From Pseudomonadota bacterium (GTDB lineage Bacteria > Pseudomonadota > Gammaproteobacteria > Burkholderiales > Gallionellaceae): a stretch of 6,702 nt of DNA. Below, piece after piece: positions 1 to 6,087 of this stretch. Made by a program: the position numbers and the translations under genes. The stretch is taken from NCBI GenBank assembly GCA_021781695.1, contig JAJXWG010000094.1:1-6702 (forward strand), written 5' to 3'. Position 1 is the stretch's first letter; every line of letters starts with the position of its first letter. The notes under the pieces are model-generated. The model saw nothing but the letters and a program-made list of their open reading frames with translations. It had not been told where the DNA came from and did not search any database.

Positions 1-77
1 TTGTTTGGATCAGGATAAAGCAATCAATAAGAGATGCGAACAACCTGCTCGCCAGTGCACTCAAGAAAGGTAACACT

Positions 78-208
78 ATGGCCGTGCCAGGATTCCAAGA
101 TTTAATGCTTCCGTTTCTGAACATATGTAAAGACGGCAAAGAAAGAACCGTTTCAGAAGTACATACACAATAAAGAAAATAGACAGCGATTACTTCGATC
201 TCGACTAA
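78..208 (+). pseudogene. mrr: Internally deleted remnant of an Mrr-family restriction endonuclease gene
   Basis: An ATG at 78 follows an AAAGG ribosome-binding site (66-70, 7-base spacing) and opens 31 codons to TAA at 171-173. The peptide begins MAVPGFQDLMLPFL and continues with a DGKERTVSE stretch, which matches the start of the Mrr N-terminal winged-helix domain (typically M-x-VPxFQxLMLPLL...DGKEHxLRE). In a different frame, about 155-208, the DNA encodes TYTIKKIDSDYFDLD followed by TAA. This resembles the extreme C-terminus of Mrr proteins, which end in a K-x-D-x-DYF motif. A full Mrr is about 300 residues, so some 250-260 codons, including the whole catalytic domain, are missing, and the two ends are joined out of frame near 157-163. 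Mrr enzymes cleave methylated DNA; this remnant cannot. Family assignment is from memory of the motifs. The N-terminal match is good, and the C-terminal match is short but sits in the expected place and order. Confidence 0.72.
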
Positions 209-217
209 AAAATCTCT

Positions 218-850
218 ATGAACATCGAAAAACGACGCGAGATCTTTCTTCGCCTGCAGGCGGCCAATCCCCATCCGACGACCGAACTGGAATACTCGAC
301 GCCGTTTGAACTGCTGGTGGCGGTGATGCTCTCGGCGCAGGCGACCGACATCAGCGTCAATGCCGCAACCAGGGAACTCTACCCCATAGCCAATACGCCA
401 GAGGCGATGCTCGAACTCGGCGAGGAAAAATTTGCCCAATACATCCAGCGCATCGGACTATACAAGACCAAGGCACGCCATGTGATAGAGACCTGCCGCA
501 TCCTGATCGAACAGCACAATGGAGAAGTGCCGAGAACGCGCGAGGCGCTCGAAGCCCTGCCGGGCGTGGGAAGGAAGACCGCCAACGTGATCCTCAACAC
601 AGCGTTCGGTGAACCTGCGATTGCCGTGGATACCCATATCTTCCGCCTTGCAAACCGCATCAATCTCGCACCCGGCAAGACCGTGCTCGAGGTCGAAAAA
701 AAGCTGCTCAAGGTGATACCGAAGGAATTCCTGCACGATGCGCATCACTGGCTGATTCTGCACGGCCGTTATGTCTGCCAGGCGCGTAAACCAAAATGTG
801 CCGAATGCATCATTTACGATCTTTGCGAGTACAAGTTGAAAGGCCGATGA
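218..850 (+). CDS. nth: Endonuclease III (DNA glycosylase / AP lyase)
   Basis: Base-excision repair enzyme that removes oxidised pyrimidines such as thymine glycol and cleaves the abasic strand by beta-elimination. The 210-residue product is nearly the same length as E. coli Nth (211) and aligns essentially without gaps. The helix-hairpin-helix LPGVGRKTANVIL (114-126) carries catalytic Lys120, and VDTH contains Asp138. Four cysteines spaced C187-X6-C194-X2-C197-X5-C203 ligate the C-terminal [4Fe-4S] cluster. The N-terminus MNIEKRREIFLRLQ...NPHPTTELEY is typical of the family and fixes the ATG at 218, although no clear Shine-Dalgarno precedes it (the upstream bases are ctaaaaaatctct). It starts 9 bases after the mrr scar and its stop abuts the DUF1841 start, so the two genes form an operon. 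No promoter could be assigned; transcription may enter from upstream of the window or through the old mrr leader. Confidence 0.97.
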   Translation: MNIEKRREIFLRLQAANPHPTTELEYSTPFELLVAVMLSAQATDISVNAATRELYPIANTPEAMLELGEEKFAQYIQRIGLYKTKARHVIETCRILIEQHNGEVPRTREALEALPGVGRKTANVILNTAFGEPAIAVDTHIFRLANRINLAPGKTVLEVEKKLLKVIPKEFLHDAHHWLILHGRYVCQARKPKCAECIIYDLCEYKLKGR

Positions 851-1273
851 ATGTTCTTCAATCCGTCGCGCGATGAGGCAAGAAACTTTCTGTTCGAGAC
901 ATGGCGCAAGAGAAGGTCGAATGAGATCCTCACACCGCTGGAGGACCTTGCAGCCCAGCTGATCGAAAAGCATCCGGAGTATTTTCCGATATTCGAGGAA
1001 CCCGGGCGCTTCCTGCATCGCGAATACCTGCCTGAGCAGGGCGAGCCCAACCCATTTTTGCACCTGATGATGCACCTGACCATCGAGGAGCAGATCTCGA
1101 TAGACCAGCCCCAGGGAATACGCGCGCATTTCCTGCGCCTGACCCGGCAGTTCGGGTCAGAACACGATGCACAGCACCGCATGATGGAATGCTTAAGCGA
1201 GATGATCTGGCAGGCGCAGCGCGACCGCACGGCGCCAGACGCCTCTGTCTATCTGAAGTGCCTGGCCGGCTGA
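851..1273 (+). CDS. DUF1841 family protein
   Basis: A 140-residue soluble protein with no signal peptide or membrane segment, recognised as DUF1841 from its start MFFNPSRDEARNFL and the central block NPFLHLMMHLTIEEQ (67-81). Molecular function is unknown. The sequence looks all-helical with conserved histidines and acids: H71, H75, E79/E80, then H105, D106 and H109 in EHDAQHRMMECL near the C-terminus. This pattern could ligate a metal, but that is only an inference. The start codon directly follows the nth stop (TGA 848-850, ATG 851), with GAAAGG at 838-843 as ribosome-binding site inside the nth end, so translation is probably coupled to nth. The pairing with nth suggests co-expression but does not prove a repair role. 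The stop lies 4 bases from the end of the convergent chemoreceptor gene. Confidence 0.88.
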   Translation: MFFNPSRDEARNFLFETWRKRRSNEILTPLEDLAAQLIEKHPEYFPIFEEPGRFLHREYLPEQGEPNPFLHLMMHLTIEEQISIDQPQGIRAHFLRLTRQFGSEHDAQHRMMECLSEMIWQAQRDRTAPDASVYLKCLAG

Positions 1274-1277
1274 CGCA

Positions 1278-3356
1278 TCACTTCTTGTTGAGCTGCCTGA
1301 TCATGTCCTGCAACTCGGCTGCGGACTTTGACATTTCAAGCGATGCATATCTGGCATCCTCTGCGATGCTCACGTTGCTGTTCACCAGATCGGAAATGCT
1401 CTCCAAGTTGTGCGACACATTCACGCTGGCAACGGACTGATCCTTGGAAACTTCCGCAATGCGCTGCGCATTCCCTGTCACCATGCGGCTCACATCCATG
1501 ATCTTCTTCAATGTCTCCCCGTTCTCATGGACGATCACAGACTCCTCCTCGACTTCCTGTATCGCTTCGTGCATGGACTCCACCACGCTTTGGCTCACCG
1601 CATGGATATTTCCGACCATGCTGGCGATATCCGTCGTGCTCGAACCCGTGCGCTCGGCGAGCTTCCTCACCTCGTCGGCCACCACCGCAAAACCCCGCCC
1701 CTGTTCGCCGGCGCGGGCCGCCTCGATCGCGGCGTTCAATGCGAGCAGATTGGTCTGGTCGGCAATCTCCTTGATGACCTTGCTGATGTCGCCTATCTTC
1801 TGGATGGCAGACTTCAGGTTGTCTATCGCATCGCTCGATGAGCGCACCGCCTTGACCACCTTGGATGCTGAGAGTATAGCCAGCCCCATGCGCCTGTTGC
1901 TGTCTTCTATCATATCCTGGGAACTGATGGCTGCATTCGCGGAATCCATGGCATCCTGTGCGACTTGCGATACGGACCGGCTGAAGTCTTCCATGGAACC
2001 TGTGATCTGCTGGATGTTGTTGCGTTGGTTGGCCGACTGTTCCGCCACCTTGACCACCTTCTCATCCAGCTCCGTGCTGCGTCCCATGATCACCGATGCA
2101 GCCAGCTCCATTTCGTCGAGCATGACCTGTATCTGTGACTGCATGACCTGCAGTTTGCAGTATAAGAGCCCGGGCTCATCACGCCCCGAGATGTCGATCT
2201 CGCTCGCCAGATTGCCTTCTATCACCCCCTCGAACTGTTTTTCCATTCCGACCAGCGGACGCTCGACAAAACGCTTGAAACCGAACCTCATCACCAGGAA
2301 GATGAACAACTGTATGCCGATCTGGGAGCCGATCAAAGTCATCAGCAGATTGTGAAGTTGTGCATATTCGCGGGTCAGGTCCAGCGTGAGATCGGACGCC
2401 CCGTTTGAGCTGCCCACTTCGACCGTATGGCAACTCAAACAGTCCGTGCCGTGGAATGCGTGCGACTCGATGTAAGGCGTAATCGCCCTGAAGATCAACT
2501 TGTCCCCGACCTTATCCTGGCTGAAATGCGGCACGGGTTTTCCCGCCTTGACCGATGCCTCTATTGTCTCTTTCACCAGCGGATCGTCCAGATGCTCTTC
2601 TGGCAGACCGGGACCGAACTGCCTGACCACCTGTTCTGTGCGCACCAGGCGCAACGAAGTGAGATGCTGGCCCTCGATGATCTTCCTGATCATCAGCTTG
2701 CGGTTTTCCGGCTCGCTAATCTGGCCTGTCACCATCAGCATGTTGGCGCTGTCTATCACCTGCATCGCGGTCGCTTCCGAGCGCTGTTTTGCGTGCTCCA
2801 GCATGGATGTTTTCATCTCCGCATACAGCAGATAGGTTGCACTGGCCAGCACGCAGAACAATACCGGCTGTATAAGCAGTTGCAGTTTCAGATTCAGCGA
2901 GAGATTCCTGAACCTGAAGCGATCGAATTTCGACCCTATCGCTGCGCCGGTTTCATTGAGTTTCTGGTACAGCGACTGCGCCTCGCTGATTTCATTTCTC
3001 AACGGCGCGCGCCTTACAGAAAGATACCCGATGACCCTGCCGTCGGCACTGATGGGCGAGACCAGCGCCTTCACCCAGTAATGATCGCCATTCTTGCAGC
3101 GGTTCTTCACGATGCCGCGCCAGGGAAGACCCGCTGACAGCGTATCCCAAAGCCATTTGAAAGCCTGGGGCGGCATGTCCGGATGGCGCACGATGTTGTG
3201 GCTCTTGCCGATCAGCTCTTCCCTTGAGAAACCGCTTACCTTGACAAACGCGTCGTTTGCATAGGTGATGATGCCCTTGAGATCGGTTTTGGATACTAGC
3301 AGCGTGCCCTGCGGCAATGGCTGTTCATGCTGTGTGACCGGCTGATTGTTCTTCAA
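1278..3356 (-). CDS. Methyl-accepting chemotaxis protein with Aer-type PAS and periplasmic heme c domain
   Basis: A 692-residue chemoreceptor. Residues 16-118 form an Aer-like PAS domain, with the hallmark run RHPDMPPQAF (57-66), W70, W79 and KNGDHYWVKA (88-97). N34, R57, H58, D60 and N85 fall at the same numbers as residues I recall as important for FAD binding in E. coli Aer. A transmembrane helix (about 158-178) leads to a periplasmic domain (about 179-336) with one c-type heme motif, CLSCH (C306, C309, H310; bases 2427-2441). A second helix (about 337-357), a HAMP-like linker (about 360-415) and a long coiled-coil signalling domain follow. The hairpin tip is in EIADQTNLLALNAAIEAARAGEQGRGFAVVADEVRKLAER (530-569). 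The C-terminus ends QLNKK, without a CheR-binding pentapeptide. It should report cytoplasmic and periplasmic redox state to CheA/CheW. The start is TTG at 3356, supported by AGGGGAG six bases upstream. The gene is monocistronic here and probably transcribed by sigma-28. Confidence 0.95.
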   Translation of the reverse strand: MKNNQPVTQHEQPLPQGTLLVSKTDLKGIITYANDAFVKVSGFSREELIGKSHNIVRHPDMPPQAFKWLWDTLSAGLPWRGIVKNRCKNGDHYWVKALVSPISADGRVIGYLSVRRAPLRNEISEAQSLYQKLNETGAAIGSKFDRFRFRNLSLNLKLQLLIQPVLFCVLASATYLLYAEMKTSMLEHAKQRSEATAMQVIDSANMLMVTGQISEPENRKLMIRKIIEGQHLTSLRLVRTEQVVRQFGPGLPEEHLDDPLVKETIEASVKAGKPVPHFSQDKVGDKLIFRAITPYIESHAFHGTDCLSCHTVEVGSSNGASDLTLDLTREYAQLHNLLMTLIGSQIGIQLFIFLVMRFGFKRFVERPLVGMEKQFEGVIEGNLASEIDISGRDEPGLLYCKLQVMQSQIQVMLDEMELAASVIMGRSTELDEKVVKVAEQSANQRNNIQQITGSMEDFSRSVSQVAQDAMDSANAAISSQDMIEDSNRRMGLAILSASKVVKAVRSSSDAIDNLKSAIQKIGDISKVIKEIADQTNLLALNAAIEAARAGEQGRGFAVVADEVRKLAERTGSSTTDIASMVGNIHAVSQSVVESMHEAIQEVEEESVIVHENGETLKKIMDVSRMVTGNAQRIAEVSKDQSVASVNVSHNLESISDLVNSNVSIAEDARYASLEMSKSAAELQDMIRQLNKK

Positions 3357-3362
3357 TTGCTG

Positions 3363-3369
3363 CTCCCCT
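3363..3369 (-). promoter_or_regulatory. Ribosome-binding site selecting the TTG start of the chemoreceptor
   Basis: AGGGGAG read on the minus strand ends six bases before TTG at 3356-3354. No ATG lies at an equivalent distance in this frame, so this site is the main argument for a TTG start. The resulting N-terminus leaves about 15 residues before the PAS core, as expected for Aer-like proteins. Confidence 0.7.
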
Positions 3370-3418
3370 TTAAACTCAATCCGGGTCTTTCGCCCGACTC
3401 AGATAACGTCGTATACCA

Positions 3419-3445
3419 TTATCGGCAGCCTTTGATGTTACTTTA
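3419..3445 (-). promoter_or_regulatory. Sigma-28 (FliA) type flagellar/chemotaxis promoter
   Basis: On the minus strand, TAAAGTAA (3445-3438), an 11-base spacer and GCCGATAA (3426-3419) match the enterobacterial sigma-28 consensus TAAAGTTT-N11-GCCGATAA at 14 of 16 positions, including the full -10 and the exact spacer. Transcription would begin near 3410, leaving an untranslated leader of about 54 bases before the chemoreceptor start at 3356. Class III flagellar genes and chemoreceptors are the usual targets of this sigma factor, so the location fits the downstream gene. Confidence 0.85.
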
Positions 3446-3464
3446 ATTGGATGCAGCCAAGGGG

Positions 3465-3491
3465 AAAAAAATCCCTCGCAAGCGAGGGATT
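3465..3491 (-). terminator. Rho-independent terminator of the small ORF transcript
   Basis: Read on the minus strand, a perfect 9-bp stem AATCCCTCG / CGAGGGATT (3491-3483 with 3478-3470) closes a CTTG loop and runs into a stretch of T residues (3471-3465). The opposite strand has no T tract after the hairpin, so it acts on minus-strand transcripts only. It lies 80 bases after the small ORF stop and 20 bases upstream of the sigma-28 -35 element, insulating the chemoreceptor gene from the unit upstream. Confidence 0.9.
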
Positions 3492-3570
3492 AGGAAACGC
3501 GTTCATTGCCGGAAAACTTCAGCTTGATGACTGAAAACGCCTGTAGCGCATCAGCCTCTTCCTGATCATG

Positions 3571-3663
3571 TCAATATCGTGAAGGAGAACCACTGAACAT
3601 GATCATGAAAGCCAGGATAAGAAAGGGTGACAAGACAAATATAACTGGCAGCGCACTTTGCAT
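3571..3663 (-). CDS. Putative 30-aa single-pass membrane protein under FNR-type control
   Basis: An ATG at 3663 is preceded at 8-base spacing by GGAGG (3676-3672), the strongest Shine-Dalgarno in the window. The 30 codons encode MQSALPVIFVLSPFL, then a continued hydrophobic run to MIMF, ending SGSPSRY and TGA at 3573-3571. Residues 5-23 form one likely transmembrane helix with two internal prolines; the tail is short and basic. I do not recognise the family. By size and topology it resembles small subunits or regulators of membrane complexes, such as those of terminal oxidases, but no sequence similarity is claimed. It has its own FNR box and -10 upstream and an intrinsic terminator downstream, forming a stand-alone unit. 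Alternatives: a small RNA with incidental coding, or a longer 56-codon product if the UGA is read through. Confidence rests on the control signals and hydrophobic pattern, not on homology. Confidence 0.62.
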   Translation of the reverse strand: MQSALPVIFVLSPFLILAFMIMFSGSPSRY

Positions 3664-3708
3664 TTCGACATCCTCCGTAGTTAAATAGGCCAAACAGCCG
3701 GAACGGAG

Positions 3709-3714
3709 AATATA
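3709..3714 (-). promoter_or_regulatory. -10 element of the FNR-dependent promoter
   Basis: TATATT on the minus strand begins 20 bases after the end of the FNR box. If transcription starts near 3702, the box is centred close to -40, the arrangement of class II FNR-activated promoters where the protein replaces the -35 contact. No good -35 hexamer is present, consistent with activator dependence. Confidence 0.6.
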
Positions 3715-3734
3715 TTCAGTAGTTCTCAGGAATA

Positions 3735-3748
3735 TTGATATAGATCAA
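3735..3748. promoter_or_regulatory. FNR/ANR-type binding site
   Basis: TTGAT-ATAG-ATCAA is a perfect match to the palindromic FNR consensus TTGAT-N4-ATCAA. FNR-family proteins bind it as a [4Fe-4S] dimer under low oxygen. It lies about 78 bases upstream of the minus-strand small ORF with a well-placed -10, and about 180 bases upstream of the plus-strand HDOD kinase, so the small ORF is the better-supported target. Other CRP/FNR-family regulators (Dnr type) use nearly the same site and cannot be distinguished by sequence. Confidence 0.85.
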
Positions 3749-3814
3749 CATCCGTCAAAATATTCGTAAAAAATCCTGAGTCTCATGCCCCAGCACGAAT
3801 AATCTGTGTTTGCT

Positions 3815-3820
3815 TATAAT
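3815..3820 (+). promoter_or_regulatory. Possible -10 element for the HDOD kinase operon
   Basis: A perfect TATAAT hexamer sits about 100 bases before the kinase ORF. No recognisable -35 hexamer is found 16-18 bases upstream, so activity would need an activator or another feature. The FNR box would be centred near -85 relative to the predicted start, which might permit class I activation, but that is speculative. The rest of 3749-3921 is AT-rich and shows no other gene I can support. Confidence 0.35.
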
Positions 3821-3921
3821 CTTTGCTGCATTTTTCAGGCGCAATGTGATATCGTTATATTAACGGAGTTTTAAATAGCTTTAAACATAAGGATATTTTT
3901 GATTCCATTATCGATGAACGC

Positions 3922-6087
3922 TTGGGGGATCAGTGCTGCACGACTTCAGTGACAGTGCCTCGCAAAATGCAAAGAACCGAACAAACCATTCGCAATCGAT
4001 TGCTTGTAGCACGTCTGCCGGTAATGCCTCAGGTGCTCTCCAAATTGCTTCATCTTTGCCAGAAAGATGAAGCAGGGATCGGCGAACTGGCCAAGCTCAT
4101 TGCACATGATGCGGGAATGGCAGTTAAGATTCTGAACATTGCCAACGGCGCCACTTATAACCGCGGCAGCCGCAAGGTCGGCTTGATGCAAGCGTTAAAC
4201 ATGCTGGGCGTCGAGATGACAAAAACGCTGGTGATCAGCGAATCCATATTCCATGCATTCAGCAATTTTTCACGCAGCACAAATCTAGACGGTTTCTGGG
4301 TCCACGCCTTAAAAGCCGCGGTGATTGCCCGCGAACTCGCAAAAAAAATGTCCTATCCCCACAGCGAGGAAGCTTATCTTGCAGGCCTGCTGCACGATGT
4401 CGGCAGGCTTGCGCTGCTTAGTGCAGCACCCGAATATACCTCGAATTTCATGGCCATGGATGACGAACATCTGTGTTCCGTCGAAATGAGTACCATGGGG
4501 ATGACGCATGCCGAAGCCGGCGCATGGCTCATCGAACGCTGGAACCTGGATTCGTTTATGGCCGACAGCTTGCGCTACCATCATGAGCCGGCAGGCAGGC
4601 TGAAATCCGCTCATCCGCTGATACGCCTGGTTAATCTGGCGCATCTTCTGAGCAGCTATCAACCCGATGCGCTGAAAGGTGCTGGCGAATTGTGCGGCAT
4701 AAGCGATGCCGATCTGCAAGCCATCCTGAATGGCGTTGAAGCCCAGACCAGGACTGCAGCTGCCTATTTCGGCATAGATTTGAATGAAACCCCACCCCCT
4801 GCGGCCTCATACCACCCTCCCGCACAGGTCGAGGATAAAACCGAAGCAAGGCTGGCCGACGATGTCAGAAATACCGCGCTGGTGGCGGCAGCTTCCCAGT
4901 CATTTTCCCGCTGCAATGGACGTGAACTTCTCGAAACCATTGCCCGCACTTCCAGCGCGCTGTTCAATTTTGATGATACGCTGCTGTTGCTTCATCATGC
5001 AAAGGCGCTGACGGGGTTTCCCATCACCGAGCACCAGCAGCGCCTGAGCGAATTCTCCATTCCCTTGACTGGCGAAAGCGCCATTGCAGAGGCGGTCCGG
5101 AAAAGCCAGACAACCTTTGTCGGACGCGATGACCCAGACTTGAGCATTGCCGACCAGCAACTCTTGCGCAGTATGAAGGCGGAATATCTGGTCTACATGC
5201 CGCTTTTGACCGAGCAATCCTGTCTGGGCGTTCTGGTCGGCGGTCTCTCCGCCCCACAGGCATCGGAACTCTGGGACAGCGAACGCTTCTTGAAGTCATT
5301 TGCGACACAGGCAGCCGCATCGCTGAAATCCTCCACAACGCTTCGCGTTGAAATTGAAAAGAACATCGCCAGAGTCAACAAGGAACACCAGGAAGCCTCA
5401 CGCAAGGTGGTCCATGAAGTGAACAACCCGCTTTCCATCATCAAGAATTATCTGGGCGTGCTTGATGACAAGCTGGCAAGGCATGAGCCTGTCGCTGAAG
5501 AGCTGTCCATACTCAATGAGGAAATCGACCGTGTCGGCCGCATCGTAGGCGGATTCGCAGGACAGCAACAGGCGCAGGAGGAAACCACAGAAGTCAACAG
5601 CGTGCTGAAAGACGTGGTGCGGCTCTTCTCCATCAGCCGCTATCTACCATCCTCCGTAAACATCGTCGTCAAGACCAGCGAACAGCCCGTCATGATCGCA
5701 GGCTCTGCCGACCCGCTGAAGCAGATACTTCTCAATCTGATCAAGAACGCCGTCGAGGCTCTGCCCGACGGGGGAACCATCGAAGTCAGAAACAATGGCC
5801 AGAAGTTACGCGATGCCCGCACCTATTGCGAGCTTTGCATCAGCGATACCGGGACCGGCATCCCAGCCGACGTGCTTGCCAACCTTTTCTCAGCTGTGCA
5901 AAGCAGTAAGCGCGGGGAGAATCGCGGCCTGGGCCTTAGCATCATCCACGACCTAGTCAAAAAGATCGATGGACTCATCAGCTGCGACAGCAAAGCATCG
6001 GGAACCACATTCACAGTCCTCCTCCCTGCACCTGCCTTGCAGAAACAGGCAGACACCGGCCGAAAATACGCGGCAGCGCAAAGATGA
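3922..6087 (+). CDS. HDOD-GAF sensor histidine kinase
   Basis: A soluble kinase of 721 residues if begun at TTG 3922. Residues about 27-225 form an HDOD domain (RLPVMPQVLSKLL at 31-43, LLHDVGRLALL at 156-166 with H158-D159, YHHEP at 219-223). About 320-468 is a GAF domain. A dimerisation/phosphoacceptor helix follows, with H498 in RKVVHEVNNPLSIIKNYL. The ATPase domain has an N-box NLIKNAVEAL (605-614), SDTGTGI (641-647), GLGL (669-672) and GTTFTVLLP (694-702). No membrane segment is present, so the signal is cytoplasmic, sensed by HDOD and/or GAF. The start is uncertain: TTG 3922, GTG 3949, GTG 3955 and ATG 3967 are all in frame, and none has a Shine-Dalgarno. ATG 3967 gives a more natural N-terminus (MQRTEQTIRNRLL) and 706 residues. 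The stop overlaps the next gene by ATGA, making the downstream response regulator its probable partner. Confidence 0.93.
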   Translation: MGDQCCTTSVTVPRKMQRTEQTIRNRLLVARLPVMPQVLSKLLHLCQKDEAGIGELAKLIAHDAGMAVKILNIANGATYNRGSRKVGLMQALNMLGVEMTKTLVISESIFHAFSNFSRSTNLDGFWVHALKAAVIARELAKKMSYPHSEEAYLAGLLHDVGRLALLSAAPEYTSNFMAMDDEHLCSVEMSTMGMTHAEAGAWLIERWNLDSFMADSLRYHHEPAGRLKSAHPLIRLVNLAHLLSSYQPDALKGAGELCGISDADLQAILNGVEAQTRTAAAYFGIDLNETPPPAASYHPPAQVEDKTEARLADDVRNTALVAAASQSFSRCNGRELLETIARTSSALFNFDDTLLLLHHAKALTGFPITEHQQRLSEFSIPLTGESAIAEAVRKSQTTFVGRDDPDLSIADQQLLRSMKAEYLVYMPLLTEQSCLGVLVGGLSAPQASELWDSERFLKSFATQAAASLKSSTTLRVEIEKNIARVNKEHQEASRKVVHEVNNPLSIIKNYLGVLDDKLARHEPVAEELSILNEEIDRVGRIVGGFAGQQQAQEETTEVNSVLKDVVRLFSISRYLPSSVNIVVKTSEQPVMIAGSADPLKQILLNLIKNAVEALPDGGTIEVRNNGQKLRDARTYCELCISDTGTGIPADVLANLFSAVQSSKRGENRGLGLSIIHDLVKKIDGLISCDSKASGTTFTVLLPAPALQKQADTGRKYAAAQR

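Noticed and set aside
1..77. Open stretches upstream of the mrr scar in several frames, including one on the minus strand reading WHGHSVTFLECTGEQ.
   Set aside because: All are short, bounded by stops or the window edge, lack starts, and match no family I know. They may be the tail of an unseen gene or chance.
1444..2355. Plus-strand ORF of 303 codons opposite the chemoreceptor gene.
   Set aside because: It is a shadow of the chemoreceptor coding sequence: its composition (Ser/Thr/Met rich, no domain) follows the complement of the coiled-coil signalling domain, which is unmistakably real on the minus strand.
3207..3239. The same GFSREELIGK run occurs in the chemoreceptor PAS and in the response-regulator PAS near 6675-6702, suggesting a repeat or recombination.
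   Set aside because: This is a common conserved segment of PAS domains and the surrounding sequences differ, so no special relation is needed.
3380..3402. Small hairpin CGGG-CGAAAGA-CCCG in the chemoreceptor leader on the minus strand, considered as an attenuator or riboswitch.
   Set aside because: Only 4-5 base pairs, no T tract, and no alternative pairing found; too weak to support a regulatory element.
3520..3570. Minus-strand 16-codon ORF starting at the ATG just after the small ORF stop (MIRKRLMRYRRF...).
   Set aside because: Very short, unusually basic, no Shine-Dalgarno for its first ATG, and no recognisable pattern.
3599..3688. Plus-strand 29-codon ORF (MIMKARIRKG...) antisense to the small membrane ORF, with AAGGAG 11 bases upstream.
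   Set aside because: Spacing of the ribosome-binding site is long, the peptide shows no family or membrane pattern, and no terminator or well-placed promoter serves it. The minus strand has a promoter, GGAGG, a hydrophobic ORF and a terminator.
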